Source of the DNA: Blastomyces gilchristii SLH14081
Lineage: Eukaryota > Ascomycota > Eurotiomycetes > Onygenales > Ajellomycetaceae
Assembly (NCBI RefSeq): GCF_000003855.2
Contig: NW_003101679.1
Location: 310,001-374,000, forward strand
DNA length: 64,000 nt
Direction of reading: 5' to 3'
Made by a program: the position numbers and the translations under genes. Within the stretch, counting starts at the first letter, position 1. Every line of letters begins with the position of its first letter. Shown here in pieces: positions 12,182 through 24,299 of this stretch. Under the pieces are notes generated by a model. The model worked only from the letters and a program-made list of their open reading frames with translations, was not told where the DNA came from and did no database searches.

Positions 12182-13672
12182 ACTCAGCTAACAATCATCA
12201 TAACACTCACTTATAAAATGCAAAGCCTTATTGATTAAGTCAATCAACTGACTGAGTAAAATCATGTGATAATAAAAGAGAATACTCATCTTATTCAACA
12301 TCTGAATACTCTGAATAAATATTCTACTAGCAGATTCTCTCTGCTAAACTCTCAATCTCATTCAGTCAAGATTAAATTGTAAGAACTGAACATGTTTAAC
12401 AGATATACAGATATATACTTTTAACTACTTAATATGAATAATAATATCAGAGAACATCTTATCACTGCAGACATCTCTAAAATAGTCTTCATAATCAGCT
12501 ACTTAGCTCTCAAAATTCATTAATGCATTCAATACATATAAATTAACAATGATATGTATATTATTATCTGAGAAATTCTCAAAGTCTGACTGTGTGATAA
12601 TTATCATGAAATCAATGCAGCTCTCACTATAGAATTACATATAAATTCTCTATAAATACAGTATAATTAATGTGTAATTGATTTTATTACTGACTTTGAA
12701 ATATTGATAGCAGATCTTCACTGAAATGACTCAGTCATCTGCTTTATATTCTGTATCAAGTTAATCATATCAATTCTACAGTAGATCAATTAAGTGTATT
12801 TTAATATCTGACTCATCACTTTCACTGATTGAAAAAAAGCTGTTATCACAGCTGAAAGTTATATTATTATATTTAAATAAATAATTCTTAATAATAACTA
12901 CAATAATAAATAAGTCAGATTCAATGTATTACATGATATATAAAATATATGTAATTATAAGAGTGCAGCTAACTGAGTATATTCATACTTCTCTGATAGA
13001 TCTCTCTGCAGCACTAATAAGAATCTGAACATCACAGATACTGAATACTGAAAGTATCAGTGTAAAGACTTCTGCATCTGATACAGTTATATAAGATACT
13101 GAGTTAATAACTACTGTATCTATCTGATGTCAGTAGTTATAACATCTGTACATCAGAGCATCTCACTACTCAATACAGCCTCTGATAATAAAAAAATGCT
13201 CTTATACACTGTCTTACCCTGCATCTATTCAGTCTTCTTAAAATTAAAAAACAAATCAGTACATCACTAGAGACAGTTACATGTAAATAAATGCTCTCAA
13301 TTGACTTATTTATATAGTTTATTGATGATTACACTCTCTCTGTATAGATTATATAATATGATATTTCTATACTACAAACTGCGCCTGCTCTGAACAATAT
13401 TACTCAGCTTCTTCAAGACACTGATATACTCATTCTCTCAGCTACAGTAGACTCAGAAGCAGAGTTCAATGTTATTATCTTCATAGTTACTGAAGCTCTG
13501 AATGTTATAAAAGTTAGTATATTATATATCTTCTTGAAATATTTTTAAGGCTGAAAATATCTCATTTATTTCTATATCTACAAGATAATCTTGTTAAACT
13601 CTGATGATTAATCAATAAAATACTACTTCATCTTAATATCAATGTTATCATCTCTGATACTGAGAATGCTCT
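12182..13672 (+). pseudogene. gypsy-2 gag and start of pol, decayed
   Basis: Resumes directly after the gypsy-1 target duplication. Broken frames give a gag-like capsid region (about 12,290-12,900) with the pattern of a retrotransposon gag domain, then a possible knuckle remnant near 13,000-13,060. It stops at 13,672, where the LINE target duplication begins. The protease is not clearly identifiable. Confidence 0.65.
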
Positions 13673-13745
13673 GACTGTGATATACTATTATTATTATTAT
13701 TATTCTTCAATTATAGATGTATGCAGTCAGAGACTATGACATCTA

Positions 13746-13767
13746 CCTGAGAACTTTAGTTCTCAGG
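13746..13767 (-). other. 3' hairpin of the LINE
   Basis: CCTGAGAAC, loop TTTA, GTTCTCAGG: a perfect 9-bp stem 42 bp from the (TAA)n tail. Stem-loops near the 3' end are the usual reverse-transcriptase recognition signal in LINEs and in SINEs that borrow their machinery. Confidence 0.65.
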
Positions 13768-14075
13768 GTTTTTTCTATGTCTGTAAAGTTAACTATTGTA
13801 CATTCATCAATTTCAGATATACAAAATCAGAAAATTCCAGCCCAGAATACAAAAACTGTTTACAAATTGCAGTGTTTTAACATCTTTTGATACTTTGAAA
13901 TCATTTGACAATATCATGACAAAAGAAAAGAGAGAAAGAACACAGTCTCAAAGATAGACACATTAAATAGATAGATAGAAAGAAATTGAAAGAAAAAGAT
14001 ACAGAAAAAGATAAAGTAAAGAGAGACTATAACAAAACAAATTATTAAAAGAGAGTGTATAGCTGTTTTAACAGA

Positions 14076-15341
14076 CTATATCTGATTGATTTCCTCCTCT
14101 TCATATTCAGATAATTCTGAATTTAGTCATTTTCTTATAGCTGCTTGAGTTTCTGATAGAAAGTCTATTAAGTATTTAATTCCTGTCTCAGTTGAGAATA
14201 AGAATCTCATATTTAATTGATTTAGATCATACTTCTCTTTCAATCTGACTCTGAGACTATTATATAATGCACAGTGCATTATAATATACTCAGAATTCTT
14301 ATTTATATTGCAGAATGAGCATTCTATTGAGTCAAATCTATCATCAAATCTTTGTATATAAGATTTGAAATAGCCATGTCCTAGTTTCAGCTGTATTATA
14401 GATGAGAATATTTTCTTTTTACATTTAATTAAATAAGATTTTCACTTGGGTTTTGTTTCAAATCTTGAATAATGTATACTCTTCTTTTGTTTCTGCCAGC
14501 TTTCATTTCACTTGTCTAAACAAGATTCTTTTATTTTTCTCTTTATAAAAGACCAGGACACAATTTTTTGAATAGATCTGCTTAATTCTGCACTCTTTTT
14601 TACAGCTGAATCAGCCAATTCATTGTCATGAATATTCATATAAGCAGGAACTTAGTGTAGATAAATTCTCAGCTTTGATATTCTTCTCTTTTGAATTTTT
14701 AAAACAGAGTTTAAGATCAGTTCAAGATTTATTTGATCATTATAAATCTGACTATTTCTAAGTCTTTTTAAAGTAGCTTGACTATCAGAGAATATTCATA
14801 TCTCTTTCAAACAATTTTCTCTTTTATGAGATTTTATTTCAATGAGTTTGAAAGCTTTCACTATTACAAATAGTTCAGTATCAAAGACTTCATATTCAGA
14901 GCCTAGATTTCAGAAATCTGAGATAAAATTAATATTATCTTCAGTATAAGCAATGCCTGTGTCTAATCTATTCAAGTTCTCATTTTTTGAGTCATCTGAA
15001 TAAATCAGAATAGAGTCTTTTATATTGATTGTAGAAATTCTCTTCAAATACTGTTCATATTCTTTCTCTTTTGATAGTTCACTTATTTATAAGTCTATAA
15101 GAGATTCAAGCTTTTTTCTCCAGAGAGATAACTTCTCATGATTAACTTTTTCAACATTTAAAGAAGAAAATTGATTTTTAATCAGAGAGCATAGTCTGTA
15201 CAGTTGAGAAGACATTTTCTTTGAAGAATTATTTTCATTCCAATCAAGAAATCTATTCCAATCCAGTTCATTTCCAGAGTTAATTGATGGAAATGAAGAA
15301 GAGACTCTTTCTCTGATTATATGACTACAGGCGCTAGCCAC
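14076..15341 (-). pseudogene. LINE ORF C-terminal part: RNase H and zinc-knuckle-like tail
   Basis: A nearly continuous - strand frame with a few internal TGA/TAG codons, ending EEEEINQI and stop at 14,076. An RNase H fold is readable in order: YSDDS (first Asp box), DTELF (Glu), IFSDSQATL (Asp) and NELADSAVK (last Asp). It is followed by the LKLGHGYFKSYI stretch and a CSFCN...YIIMHC cluster. This is the standard C-terminal end of fungal Tad-clade LINEs. The Trp codon before IFSDSQ has become TGA. No upstream reverse transcriptase is visible; the frame opens at the edge of the GC-rich body. Confidence 0.8.
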
Positions 15342-15994
15342 CCGCAGAATGCACCTTAAGCTAATTACATTTTAACCCTCTATAATTAACCGACCACCGC
15401 GTCCGTCCTCTCAGGCCAGCCACTAATTTCCAGGGGTGTTAGTTAGTGGCTGCCACCGCCCACTTGGTGGTGTACACACCAAGCTTCCGGTTGCTGATCT
15501 CGGCCCCATTAGATGCTCATAGGCCTACCAATCAGCTGTCGTGGCCTCGCCCCGTGTTAGGGACTAATCATAGGCTTGATGACTGCAGTCCTCCCTGCCA
15601 GTATTAGGGCTTGGCAGGGAGCTTGTAGGCTCTAGCCTATCAGGGTGCTCTGCCTAGGGCCTAGATGCGCGTCTAGGCCTGCTAGTCGGGTGGTTTTCAA
15701 AATCATTCCCTGTATTTGGGGGGGAGCTAGGCTCCGATGACAGCCCTAGTTAGGGACTCGCTTAAGTAGTGTATAACCACTACATTAGGCTTGGCTCTAT
15801 ATCATTAGAACCTTGACGGGTGCACAGTAGGATAGTGGGACATTGACACCCCATGCCGGCCCTGGTGGGTGTTCGCAGGATCTCGCTTAACTAGTGGCTT
15901 GGCTTGCAGTAGGGAGTTCTACCCCGCACCAAGCCTTACTAATTAGGCTCAGCCCCTATTACATGGGCGCTTTCATGGGTAAGAAGTGGCAGGT

Positions 15995-16074
15995 GCCAGC
16001 GGTGGGATTCGAACCCACGCACCCCTAATGTGTGCGGCCTTGGTTACCAGTCTTACCAACTGGGCCACGCTGGC
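15995..16074 (-). tRNA. tRNA-like head with perfect A and B boxes (not a canonical tRNA gene)
   Basis: The first seven bases GCCAGCG pair with CGCTGGC at the end (acceptor-like stem). The T arm GTGGG-TTCGAAT-CCCAC is perfect. The A box TGGCCCAGTTGG and B box GGTTCGAATCC match the RNA polymerase III consensus. The D arm holds an insertion-like TTGGT...ACCAA hairpin, and no proper anticodon stem of five pairs with a seven-base loop can be drawn. It sits exactly at the 5' edge of the composite LINE, so I read it as an internal pol III promoter of SINE type, not a decoding tRNA. Confidence 0.6.
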
Positions 16075-16089
16075 GACTGTGATATACTA

Positions 16090-18133
16090 ATTCAGATATA
16101 TACTAAGATTCTGATTATCTCTTTAACAGATTCTGTATAAGACAGCTTGACAGTGATTATCTCTTATAAAAGTCAAAGAATCTCACTCTCACTGATAATA
16201 CCATTTCTGTCATTATATAATTATAAATCAGTCAGAATATTCTTATTATGCATCTATCTTCAGAGCTAGATAACTTTAAGAATATCTTTCACTTACTCAC
16301 AGTCAACACTCTAGTCTTACACTCAGAGATAGATATGAAGATTACTTTTATAGATGATAAGTCTCTGAAGAAGAGTTCACTCTATAATATAAGTTAATCA
16401 GAACTACAACTTCTAAAAAAATATATTGAAGAAAATCTTGAGTGTGAGTTTATATAGTTGAGTAAGTTAGTATATATCTTCTTAATACTCTTTACACAGA
16501 AGAAAGATGAAATCAAATAATTTTATATAAATTACTGAAATTTAAATGCTATCACAGTTAAAAATCAATATATAATATATTTTATATCAGAACTTCTTGA
16601 ACACTTCACTGAAATATACTGAGTTATAAAACTAGATCTAGTTCATGTATTTCATCTACTGTAAATTACAGAGAGATATGAACATCTTACAGTCTTTAAG
16701 ACATAGTATAATAACTATGAATATCTAGTAGTATTCTTTGATCTCTGTAATTCACTCAGTCACTTTCAGTAATATATTCAGATAGTACTACTCTTATACA
16801 TCAATAATTTTACAGTAGTCTACATAGATAATATTATGATATATACTAAAGATTACAACTCAGATACTCATTGACAACATGTTAAACAGATACTATAAAA
16901 ATTCAGAAAAGCTTGTCTAATATACAATCTCTTCAAATGCTATTTTCTTCAAGAAGAAATAGACTTTGTAGACTATATAATTGAACATCACAGCATCTGC
17001 ATGAATCTCAAACATATTGAGATAATAGTAGCATGACTCACTCTTAAGTCAATCAGAAATGTTTATGAATTTCTGAGCTTTTATAACTTCTATTATCACT
17101 TCATATATTACTACAGCAAGATAGCTCTGTTAATAACTAGTCTTCTCAAGACTAATAAAATCTTTCAATGAACAGAGTCTGAGAACTTTAACTTTCTCTT
17201 ACTGAAAGAGATCTTCATCAAAGTATCTCTGCTTATATTCTACTCAGATAAGCTTGATATAGTCATTTTCTATAATATCAGTGAATATATTATAAGTGAA
17301 ATTCTTATATAGAAGAGTGCTGATGATTACTTACACTCAGTTATATTCTATAGTCAGAAAATGATAAGTGCTGAGTGTAACTATGAAATCTATAATTAAG
17401 AGATATTAGTAATAATTAGACTGACCGTGTAACTGTGTCTGAAACCAGGACCAGAATTTTTGATAGTCTTATTATCAATTTGACAGATCTCATTACACAG
17501 TTCTAATATTAGATAGTAGTCTCATACTGTTTCAGTGAAACTTACTGTCTACTCTTATCACATTTTCCAAATGAGATCATGATTTTCACTTCTCAATTTA
17601 AATTATTTTTATTGCTTTAAATGACTTTAAATCTCATTTAAGTGTTATCAAAAAGTGTTACTTTTTAAAAAATTAAAAATAGTCTAAAAAAAACCTTAAA
17701 ATGTCTAAAAATAGTAACTTTATGCTAAGAATGAGATCAAATGAGATCAAATGAGATCACTTTCTTATTTTTTTCAAGTCATGATTTCATTTTGAGATCT
17801 GATATATAGTCACTTTGTATGTTTGTTTAATAATTAGTCTCAGCGAGATTCACACCAAGAAATGTATGAGATCAGACCAAATGAAATCAAATGTGAAATT
17901 CATAGTTCTGGCGGCCAGTCTAGTAATAATAGAGTTAATCAAGTATTAAAGTCATTTCATCAGAAGTAATTATTATAATACAGTTATATACAGTGATTAT
18001 AATAATCTTCTACTCTTTCTCATAATGAAGATTCTTAGCTGCTGTTAAGTAAGATAAGCTCAATATCTAAGTAAGCTTGATATTAGTATAAAGTATAAGA
18101 AAGGTCATAGTAACTCAGCAGATGCACTCAGTC
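16090..18133 (+). pseudogene. gypsy-2 reverse transcriptase and RNase H, decayed
   Basis: The frame resumes after the LINE duplication. The reverse transcriptase runs from about 16,400 (LNAITVKNQY) to 17,200, with its catalytic box read as YIDN at 16,821-16,832, one Asp lost. The RNase H part contains SAECNYEIYN just before the MITE at 17,417 and continues after it (VIIRSVNQVLKSFHQK). It ends with an ADALS remnant at 18,120-18,133, where gypsy-3 has inserted; the same frame continues with QYSDY at 26,391. Confidence 0.8.
17417..17922. mobile_element. MITE copy 3
   Basis: 506 bp, the same inverted termini TAGACTGACC and GGCCAGTCTA, and perfect 8-bp flanks GTAATAAT at 17,409-17,416 and 17,923-17,930. 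It splits the RNase H region of gypsy-2. Its mutation level is between copies 1 and 2. Confidence 0.92.
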
Positions 18134-18300
18134 TGTGATTCAAAGGTTGCTTAAGCCAGTGTACGATTACAGGCGTACGCCGGCTTCTTATATATCGTAC
18201 GCTAAAATAATTAGCGGCCGCTATGGCCCCTTTACACTCGTAAGCAAGTTCAGAAGCGGCCGTGTTATTATCCGACGGCTGTATGTTCTTCCGAACCACA
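18134..18300 (-). repeat. gypsy-3 3' LTR
   Basis: 167 bp, TGTGATTC to CCGAACCACA as written on the + strand. It is almost unmutated throughout (GTACGCCGGC, GCGGCCGC). On the - strand it contains a TATATAAG box. The adjoining GGTGGGGGAGGA on the - strand (18,301-18,312) is the polypurine tract. Confidence 0.88.
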
Positions 18301-18430
18301 TCCTCCCCCACCAGATTCAGTCACGCTCACGTGACCATGACATCCACCCTAGCTTCATGCGGATTAGCGTGCCACTAGTGTTCGCGATCATGTGGCCTAT
18401 CCCTGATGCGGCTAGCATCCCGCGTACACC

Positions 18431-21400
18431 CTCATAAAGAAACTTCCACTATATTACACCACTCATTCACTAACTTTTCCCATTCTTCAATCATCTTCTT
18501 CATCATCATTATCATCAAACATCATCATCATCTTATCTCAGATTACTGTCTCTTCTTCTGTTCAACACCTTCTATTCATTTATCTATCACATTGTACACA
18601 TTTCTAGCAATGACCTCTTATTTTCATAACAAGTATTCTCATAGTGCTCATACCAGGCAGTTCATTAGCAGTAAGTGTAACATGTTGTGAAACATGACCA
18701 GGACTTGTTTATCTTCTAACAATTGCTAGAATGTACTATTATGAGTGGCACACCTTCTTCACCTTCTCATACACTCTTAACTGTTTCTGTTTCCTTCTCA
18801 GCAGGTTTCTGATCATGTTTTCTGACATGATTTTACATGAATGCAGATGCTGATGTTTGTTTTTATTTGTGTAGAATCTTTACATGTTAACAGATCTGTG
18901 TCTGCTGATGATAGTGAACTCAATGTTGAATCATTGATCAAGAACTTGAAGAACATGATAATGAATAAATTGCTCATGTTATGTATGACTGAGTCTTTCA
19001 TATTCTCTCTTATCTCTTCTATCACTTCTTTCTCTGCTGCTTCTCTCTCTGTTTCTTTCTCTGCTGCTTCTCAATCTTCTACACTTGTCTCTGTGTCTGG
19101 TTCTTCTGCTTCTGCTACTTCTGTTCCCGCGACTCTCACTTCTGCTACTTCTGGTTTTATCATCTCTGCTTTTATTACCAGCTCTCTCTGTTTCATGGAG
19201 ATGTTGTATAGACTTAATGAATCATGTTTCTCAGTATGTATGCTTCTGTCCTTCTTACTGACTCTCAGAATAATTTATTGTATGAAGACTGTATATAATA
19301 TAACTATCTGAAGCTCAGTTACAGACACTGATTATTACATTTATTTTAAATATTTATAATAAGATAATTATTCATTCATACTGAAGAATCACTCTCTCTC
19401 TTAACAGTATTGAGATTGTAAGTCTTTTTCTTTTTCATCTTTTCTTTCTAATACTGATTTTTCTGTTCTTAGGGAAAATTGTTATAGATTTTACTATGCA
19501 CAAAGTCATAATATTCACAGATATTAAGAAACTTTTTACAACTGTAAAGTTCAATATCATGAGAATATCTACTCTAATAAATTTCTTCAGAATGATAGAT
19601 CTGTATCAGTCTATTCTCTGATATCTATTATCTGACTTTGTGATGCAGATGAAAGATATCTGTATTTTCAGAAATGAAAATGTGAATATTGTACTCTTTT
19701 ATACTCACAGATATGAGACTTGTATATCTTGTCTGAAATATCATTATAAGAATGAGCTGTTTGCATGCTGTATTCTACTTTCTGCATTTCTCTGTGTCTC
19801 TCTCTCTCTTTCTGAGAAGCCTTGTATGTGTTGTAATTATGTGTACAACTCTAAGATCAGCAGGTGTTTATTCAGTAATTATTATCTCTGCTTTTACAGT
19901 TTTATATACTAACAATGATTCTTAGTTACTCTGATATCAGAGATTATTCTAATCAAAGATGATAACATCACTGAGACTATTCTCTCTCACTCTTAAGCTT
20001 CTTCTGTTGCTTTCTCTTTCTTCTCTGTAGAGAAGGTTGTGCATACACTGAGTTATAAGTGTTCAGCTCTGAGTGACTCTTATCATCATTTGTTCAGTTC
20101 TGTGTCTCTCTCTTCTGTTTCTTCTGCCTCTGTCTCTCCTGCTCTGGCTTCTGATTCTGTGAGTCCTGCACTCTTCTTCAATTTCTCTATATATACATGT
20201 ACACATTTCTATATTGACATTTCAGTCAATCTTGCAATAAATGACATTAATGTTGTATACAGAGTGATAGAGGAATTGAAGATATATACAGTATTGTTAT
20301 GAGAACAGCTTGCAGCTCTCAAATTCCTTGTGAATCTCAAGTTTTGAGATTTCCTTTTTTTTTTGCATTTTTCAGATGATGTGATGTTGGAAATAGATTA
20401 AACATGTAATATATGAAAATGAATAAGATATGTATGATAATATTTGTCTTTTGCAGCTGATTCTTACAGTTGATGATTAATTCATTATCTCTTTTCTTAC
20501 ACTTTTTCTTTATCTGCTAGTCACTACTCTTACACAATCTCTATATAATACAGCATTCAGTGACTAGGTTCAGCAGCTTTCATCTTTGTGATTCTGTCTC
20601 ATGTATTATACTGTCTCTCTTCACTCACTCAGATTACTACAGTGAACAGCTCATCAAAACTAATCTCATTCAATCTCTGAGTGTCTTCAGAGATTGAGAT
20701 GACTTGATCTCATATGTCTGTGAATGTTTCAGATAGTTCATCCTCTATAATCTCTGCAATTGAACTGATGTAAACAGTTGAATTCAACTCTGAATTTCTT
20801 TTTCTTCTATGATCTGACTCATATACAAGTCTGCTGCTTTGAGACTGCTCTTTGCTGTGTTGCACTCACTGTCTGCAGTATATTATCATATGATCAGCTA
20901 CAGTCTTATCACTTATTAAAGTGTGGCATTTATCTGATCTCTTCATTGCTTCTCATTCTTTTCTTATAATTATAAAAAGATTGAAATAAGTGAGATTATC
21001 TGATTTATAAGTGTCTATGATTTCTCTTACTTTGCAAGACTTTTCAATTATAAGTCTCTTCTTTTTCAACACTGATGATAGTGCTGTGAATAATTATAAT
21101 CTACTCAGGTCTTGCATCTTTGCTTTCATAAGTCATGAATCATTGATTAAGTTGTGTAAGATCTGTCTCTCTGATTCTTTCAATGTGTATGTTCTCAGAG
21201 AATGTGATTTGAGTATCTTATATGACTTAAACCATCTAGGTTGAAACTTCTCAGAACTCTCATTGTATATGAGAACTTACATTTTTATCTTGAGACTCAA
21301 TTTCTTAACTAGTGAGTCTCATATTCTTTTCAATTGAATTGCTTAATTCAGAAGTAACTTATTAGCTTTTGCATGTGTATGACTAATCTCTTTCAATCTT
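18431..21400 (-). other. gypsy-3 post-integrase region with acidic repeats, unassigned
   Basis: Nearly 3 kb between integrase and 3' LTR, longer than usual for a gypsy element. In - strand frames it encodes Glu/Ala-rich blocks: EAEEPDTETSVED and EAAEKETEREAAEKEV near 19,000-19,120, and EARAGETEAEETEERDTEL near 20,100-20,170. These continue into an open frame at 19,025-18,813. No domain is recognised. It might be an extra ORF of this family or a displaced structural protein. Confidence 0.4.
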
Positions 21401-21499
21401 GATTCTGCATCTGCAACTGTTGTGTCTGCAACTGCTACTGCTGTGTCTATAACTGCTGTTTTCTTTCTCACCTTTTCTGAAGCATTTCTCAGAATGCAT

Positions 21500-23700
21500 G
21501 GATGCAATTCATACAACAGATAGAATGATGAATGCTTAAAGACTACATGCTGTTGAATTCACATGATTAGTAGCATCTGCCTGAGATATTCATCTCATAG
21601 TCTTATAGAGTTGCTCACTAGATATTTCATCAGCATGTTACTCAAGATTTCATTCAAGTGTTTCATTCTTCTGTTTATTCACAGATGATATGACATTGTT
21701 CTACAATGTCTTGTCTGTAACTGACTTATAAAATGCCTCATCACTTCTTCTACAAGGTTCACACTGTTATCAGTTAGAATCTTGTGTGATATTTCATAGT
21801 TAACATAGATCTTATTATATAGAAACTTCATCATTATCTTCTCTGTCATCTCTGAAACTGCTTTTGTAACTGGCCAGCCAGTAGCATAGTCAATAGCAGT
21901 GATTATTCATTGATTTTCATTTGACATTCATAGTAATATGTCTATAAGATTCATCTCTCATTGTTTGAACAGTTGTATTATACACTTTATCTGATGTTAT
22001 ACTTTCTTATGTTCTAATTCTTTCTTAGATTCTTTCACAACCTGGTAATTCAGGCACTTGTGAGTGTACATCTGAATATTCTCAGTCATACTTGATCAGT
22101 ATGCTCTTTATTTGAGTATATTCATGAGTTCAGAACTTTCTAAGTGACTGAATTCCTTGTGCATGTAAGTCATCAAGTTGTGTCTAAATAAAGATTCTAG
22201 ATAGAGAGCTTCTACATATTCTAGATCATAGTAAAGTATAATGTTGTTTTTCAATTTTCTCAGCTTGAAGTTTGAAAGCATCTCTTCTACTACTCTCATG
22301 AGATACTTGTTATCTGATATCTTATCATTCTTCAAGTGAGAGATCATGATGTTCACTTATTCTGATTCCTTGCATCTTCTCAGTGCATTTAACATGAACA
22401 TTTCTTATACCTGGTTCACAGAATCCTCACTTATGAAATCAGGTCTGTGACTGATTGTGTCAGATATCACAGTGTCTGATTTCTTTCAGTATTTGATATG
22501 AAGATTGTACACTTGAAACTTCAAGATTCAACATGCTAAGTATTTGAAAGGTTTTATTATCAATTATAGATAGATGAGACTTTCATAATCTGTGATTATT
22601 ATTATTATATGCCTGTTGTTGATATATCTATTCTATAATACCAGTGCATGCTTGATTACTAGCAATTTCTTTTCATGTACTGAGTAATTGAGCTCAGCAT
22701 CTGATAGTTTTCTATCATCATACATTACTGAGTGCAGCTTGCTGTTCTTACTCATCTGTAGAAGAGCATCTCTGATAGCACATTCAGATACATTCATCTC
22801 AATGTAGAAAGGTTTATTACAATCTGATTGAATAAGTACTGAGAATGTTATTATACATTCTCTCAGTGTGAGAAAAGTCTCTTTACATGTAACATTTCAG
22901 ATAATTGAATGAAACTTCTTCTTTCACAGATTTGTATCTGTTTCTCTTAAGAGATCTGAGAGTGATACAGATATTCATATGAAATTCTTGATGAATCTGC
23001 AGTAATATGAGACTAACTCAAGAAACTGTCATACATAATGTATATTTCTCAGTTATAGTCAATTTGCTATGATATTCAATTTCTCTGAGATAAGATGTAT
23101 ACAGTTATCACTTATTACATGTTCTACAAACTTCAACTCTTTTATTCTAAACACATACTTTGTTGATTTGATGTAGAGCTTATACTCTGTCAGAGTTGTA
23201 AGCATTTTATCAAGATACTTCAGATATTCATTATATAAGTTTGAAAAGACTAGAATATCATTGAGATATACAAGATATGAGGTTTTATTCTGTTTATAAA
23301 GAATCATATTTATCATCATTTGAAAGATGACAGGTACATTTATCAGACTGAATGATATTATCAGAAATTCAAACTTTTCTCATTATATATTAAACACAGT
23401 TCACAGAACTGACAGTTTATCTACACAGATCTGTCAGTATTCTGAGAGAAGATTGATCTTTGATAGATATCAGATATTTTTAACTGTATTCAACTGTTAT
23501 TGAATTCATGACAGTGAATATTCATTCTTGATTATAAGCTTGTTAAGTGCTTGATAATTGATACACAGCTGTCACTTCTCATCTGTCTTTTTCATGAATA
23601 GAACTGGAAAGCCTCATACACTTGATGAGAATTATATAAGATTATATTCTAGAAGATCTGTGATCTGATGCTTCTGTTCTTTAAGATGTGTTTGTGACAG
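21500..23700 (-). pseudogene. gypsy-3 pol: RT, RNase H, integrase, decayed
   Basis: The reverse transcriptase is clear at 23,319-23,059, with the motif YLNDILVFS (YLND at 23,268-23,257, first Asp changed to Asn) and the palm/thumb segment LDKMLTTLTEYKLYIKSTKY. RNase H follows at about 22,950-22,450. The integrase zinc-binding region lies at 22,356-22,108 (HKEFSHLESSELMNILK), then the core to about 21,500. Confidence 0.82.
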
Positions 23701-24299
23701 AGGATATGCATTCTGATTGACTGATTTTGTATTCTCTGTGTCAATCTCATGTATGAATTCTTGTTTCAGCAGTAATTTCAGTGAAAGATCTGTTCAGAAG
23801 ACCTTCTCATACTTCTTCAGAAGCTTCTTCATACACTTGTTCTCTCACATATCTTTTATCTTGGTTTTCTTCACTTTCAGATCCTGTATGATATACAGAA
23901 TACTTTCAGATGAGGTCTTGTGAATTGTGCTCTTTGCTTATTAATGTGTAAGCAGATTTAACTCTTCTTTATCAGAGACATGAAATGTCCTTCTTATATC
24001 AGTTGATAGAATTGTATGAACTGTTTTCTTTCTATCAGTCAACTATATATAATATATACATCATTGAATCTGCAGATTGAACCTTTGAAATCAATTGAGT
24101 CTGAGAATAAGATTATATTTCATATTCTGCAGCTCTCATGTCTAAATATAGCAAGATTATTTTCTGAAGTACAAGGAAACTCTTACTCTTGTGAATAATA
24201 TCAAATATCAGTTATCAGATAATCTTATATATCAGGAATTCTTCACTCAGCAGACTTCTTTCAGTCTTTGAATTATATAATTATTAATATATTATGTAG

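Larger units (their letters stand above)
13688..16074 (-). mobile_element. Composite retroelement: tRNA-like head, GC-rich body, Tad-type LINE 3' end
   Basis: A 2,387-bp insertion bounded by an exact 15-bp duplication GACTGTGATATACTA (13,673-13,687 and 16,075-16,089). On the - strand it starts precisely with a tRNA-like sequence (16,074-15,995), passes through about 650 bp of GC-rich sequence, continues with a LINE RNase H and CCHC-type C-terminal coding region (to 14,076), and ends with a 3' hairpin and a (TAA)n tail at 13,704-13,688. The long duplication and the A-rich tail show target-primed insertion of one RNA. The reverse transcriptase and endonuclease domains of a full LINE are absent, so it would have needed a partner in trans. 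It interrupts gypsy-2 between gag and reverse transcriptase. Confidence 0.85.

Noticed and set aside
15995..16074. Functional tRNA gene
   Set aside because: Acceptor stem, T arm and both pol III boxes are good, but no normal D stem or anticodon arm can be drawn, and it lies exactly at a retroelement boundary.
18135..18437. Frames of 68-100 codons at the gypsy-3 left LTR as host genes
   Set aside because: They lie within the 167-bp LTR and its purine tract; the homologous frame at 26,209 is the other LTR.
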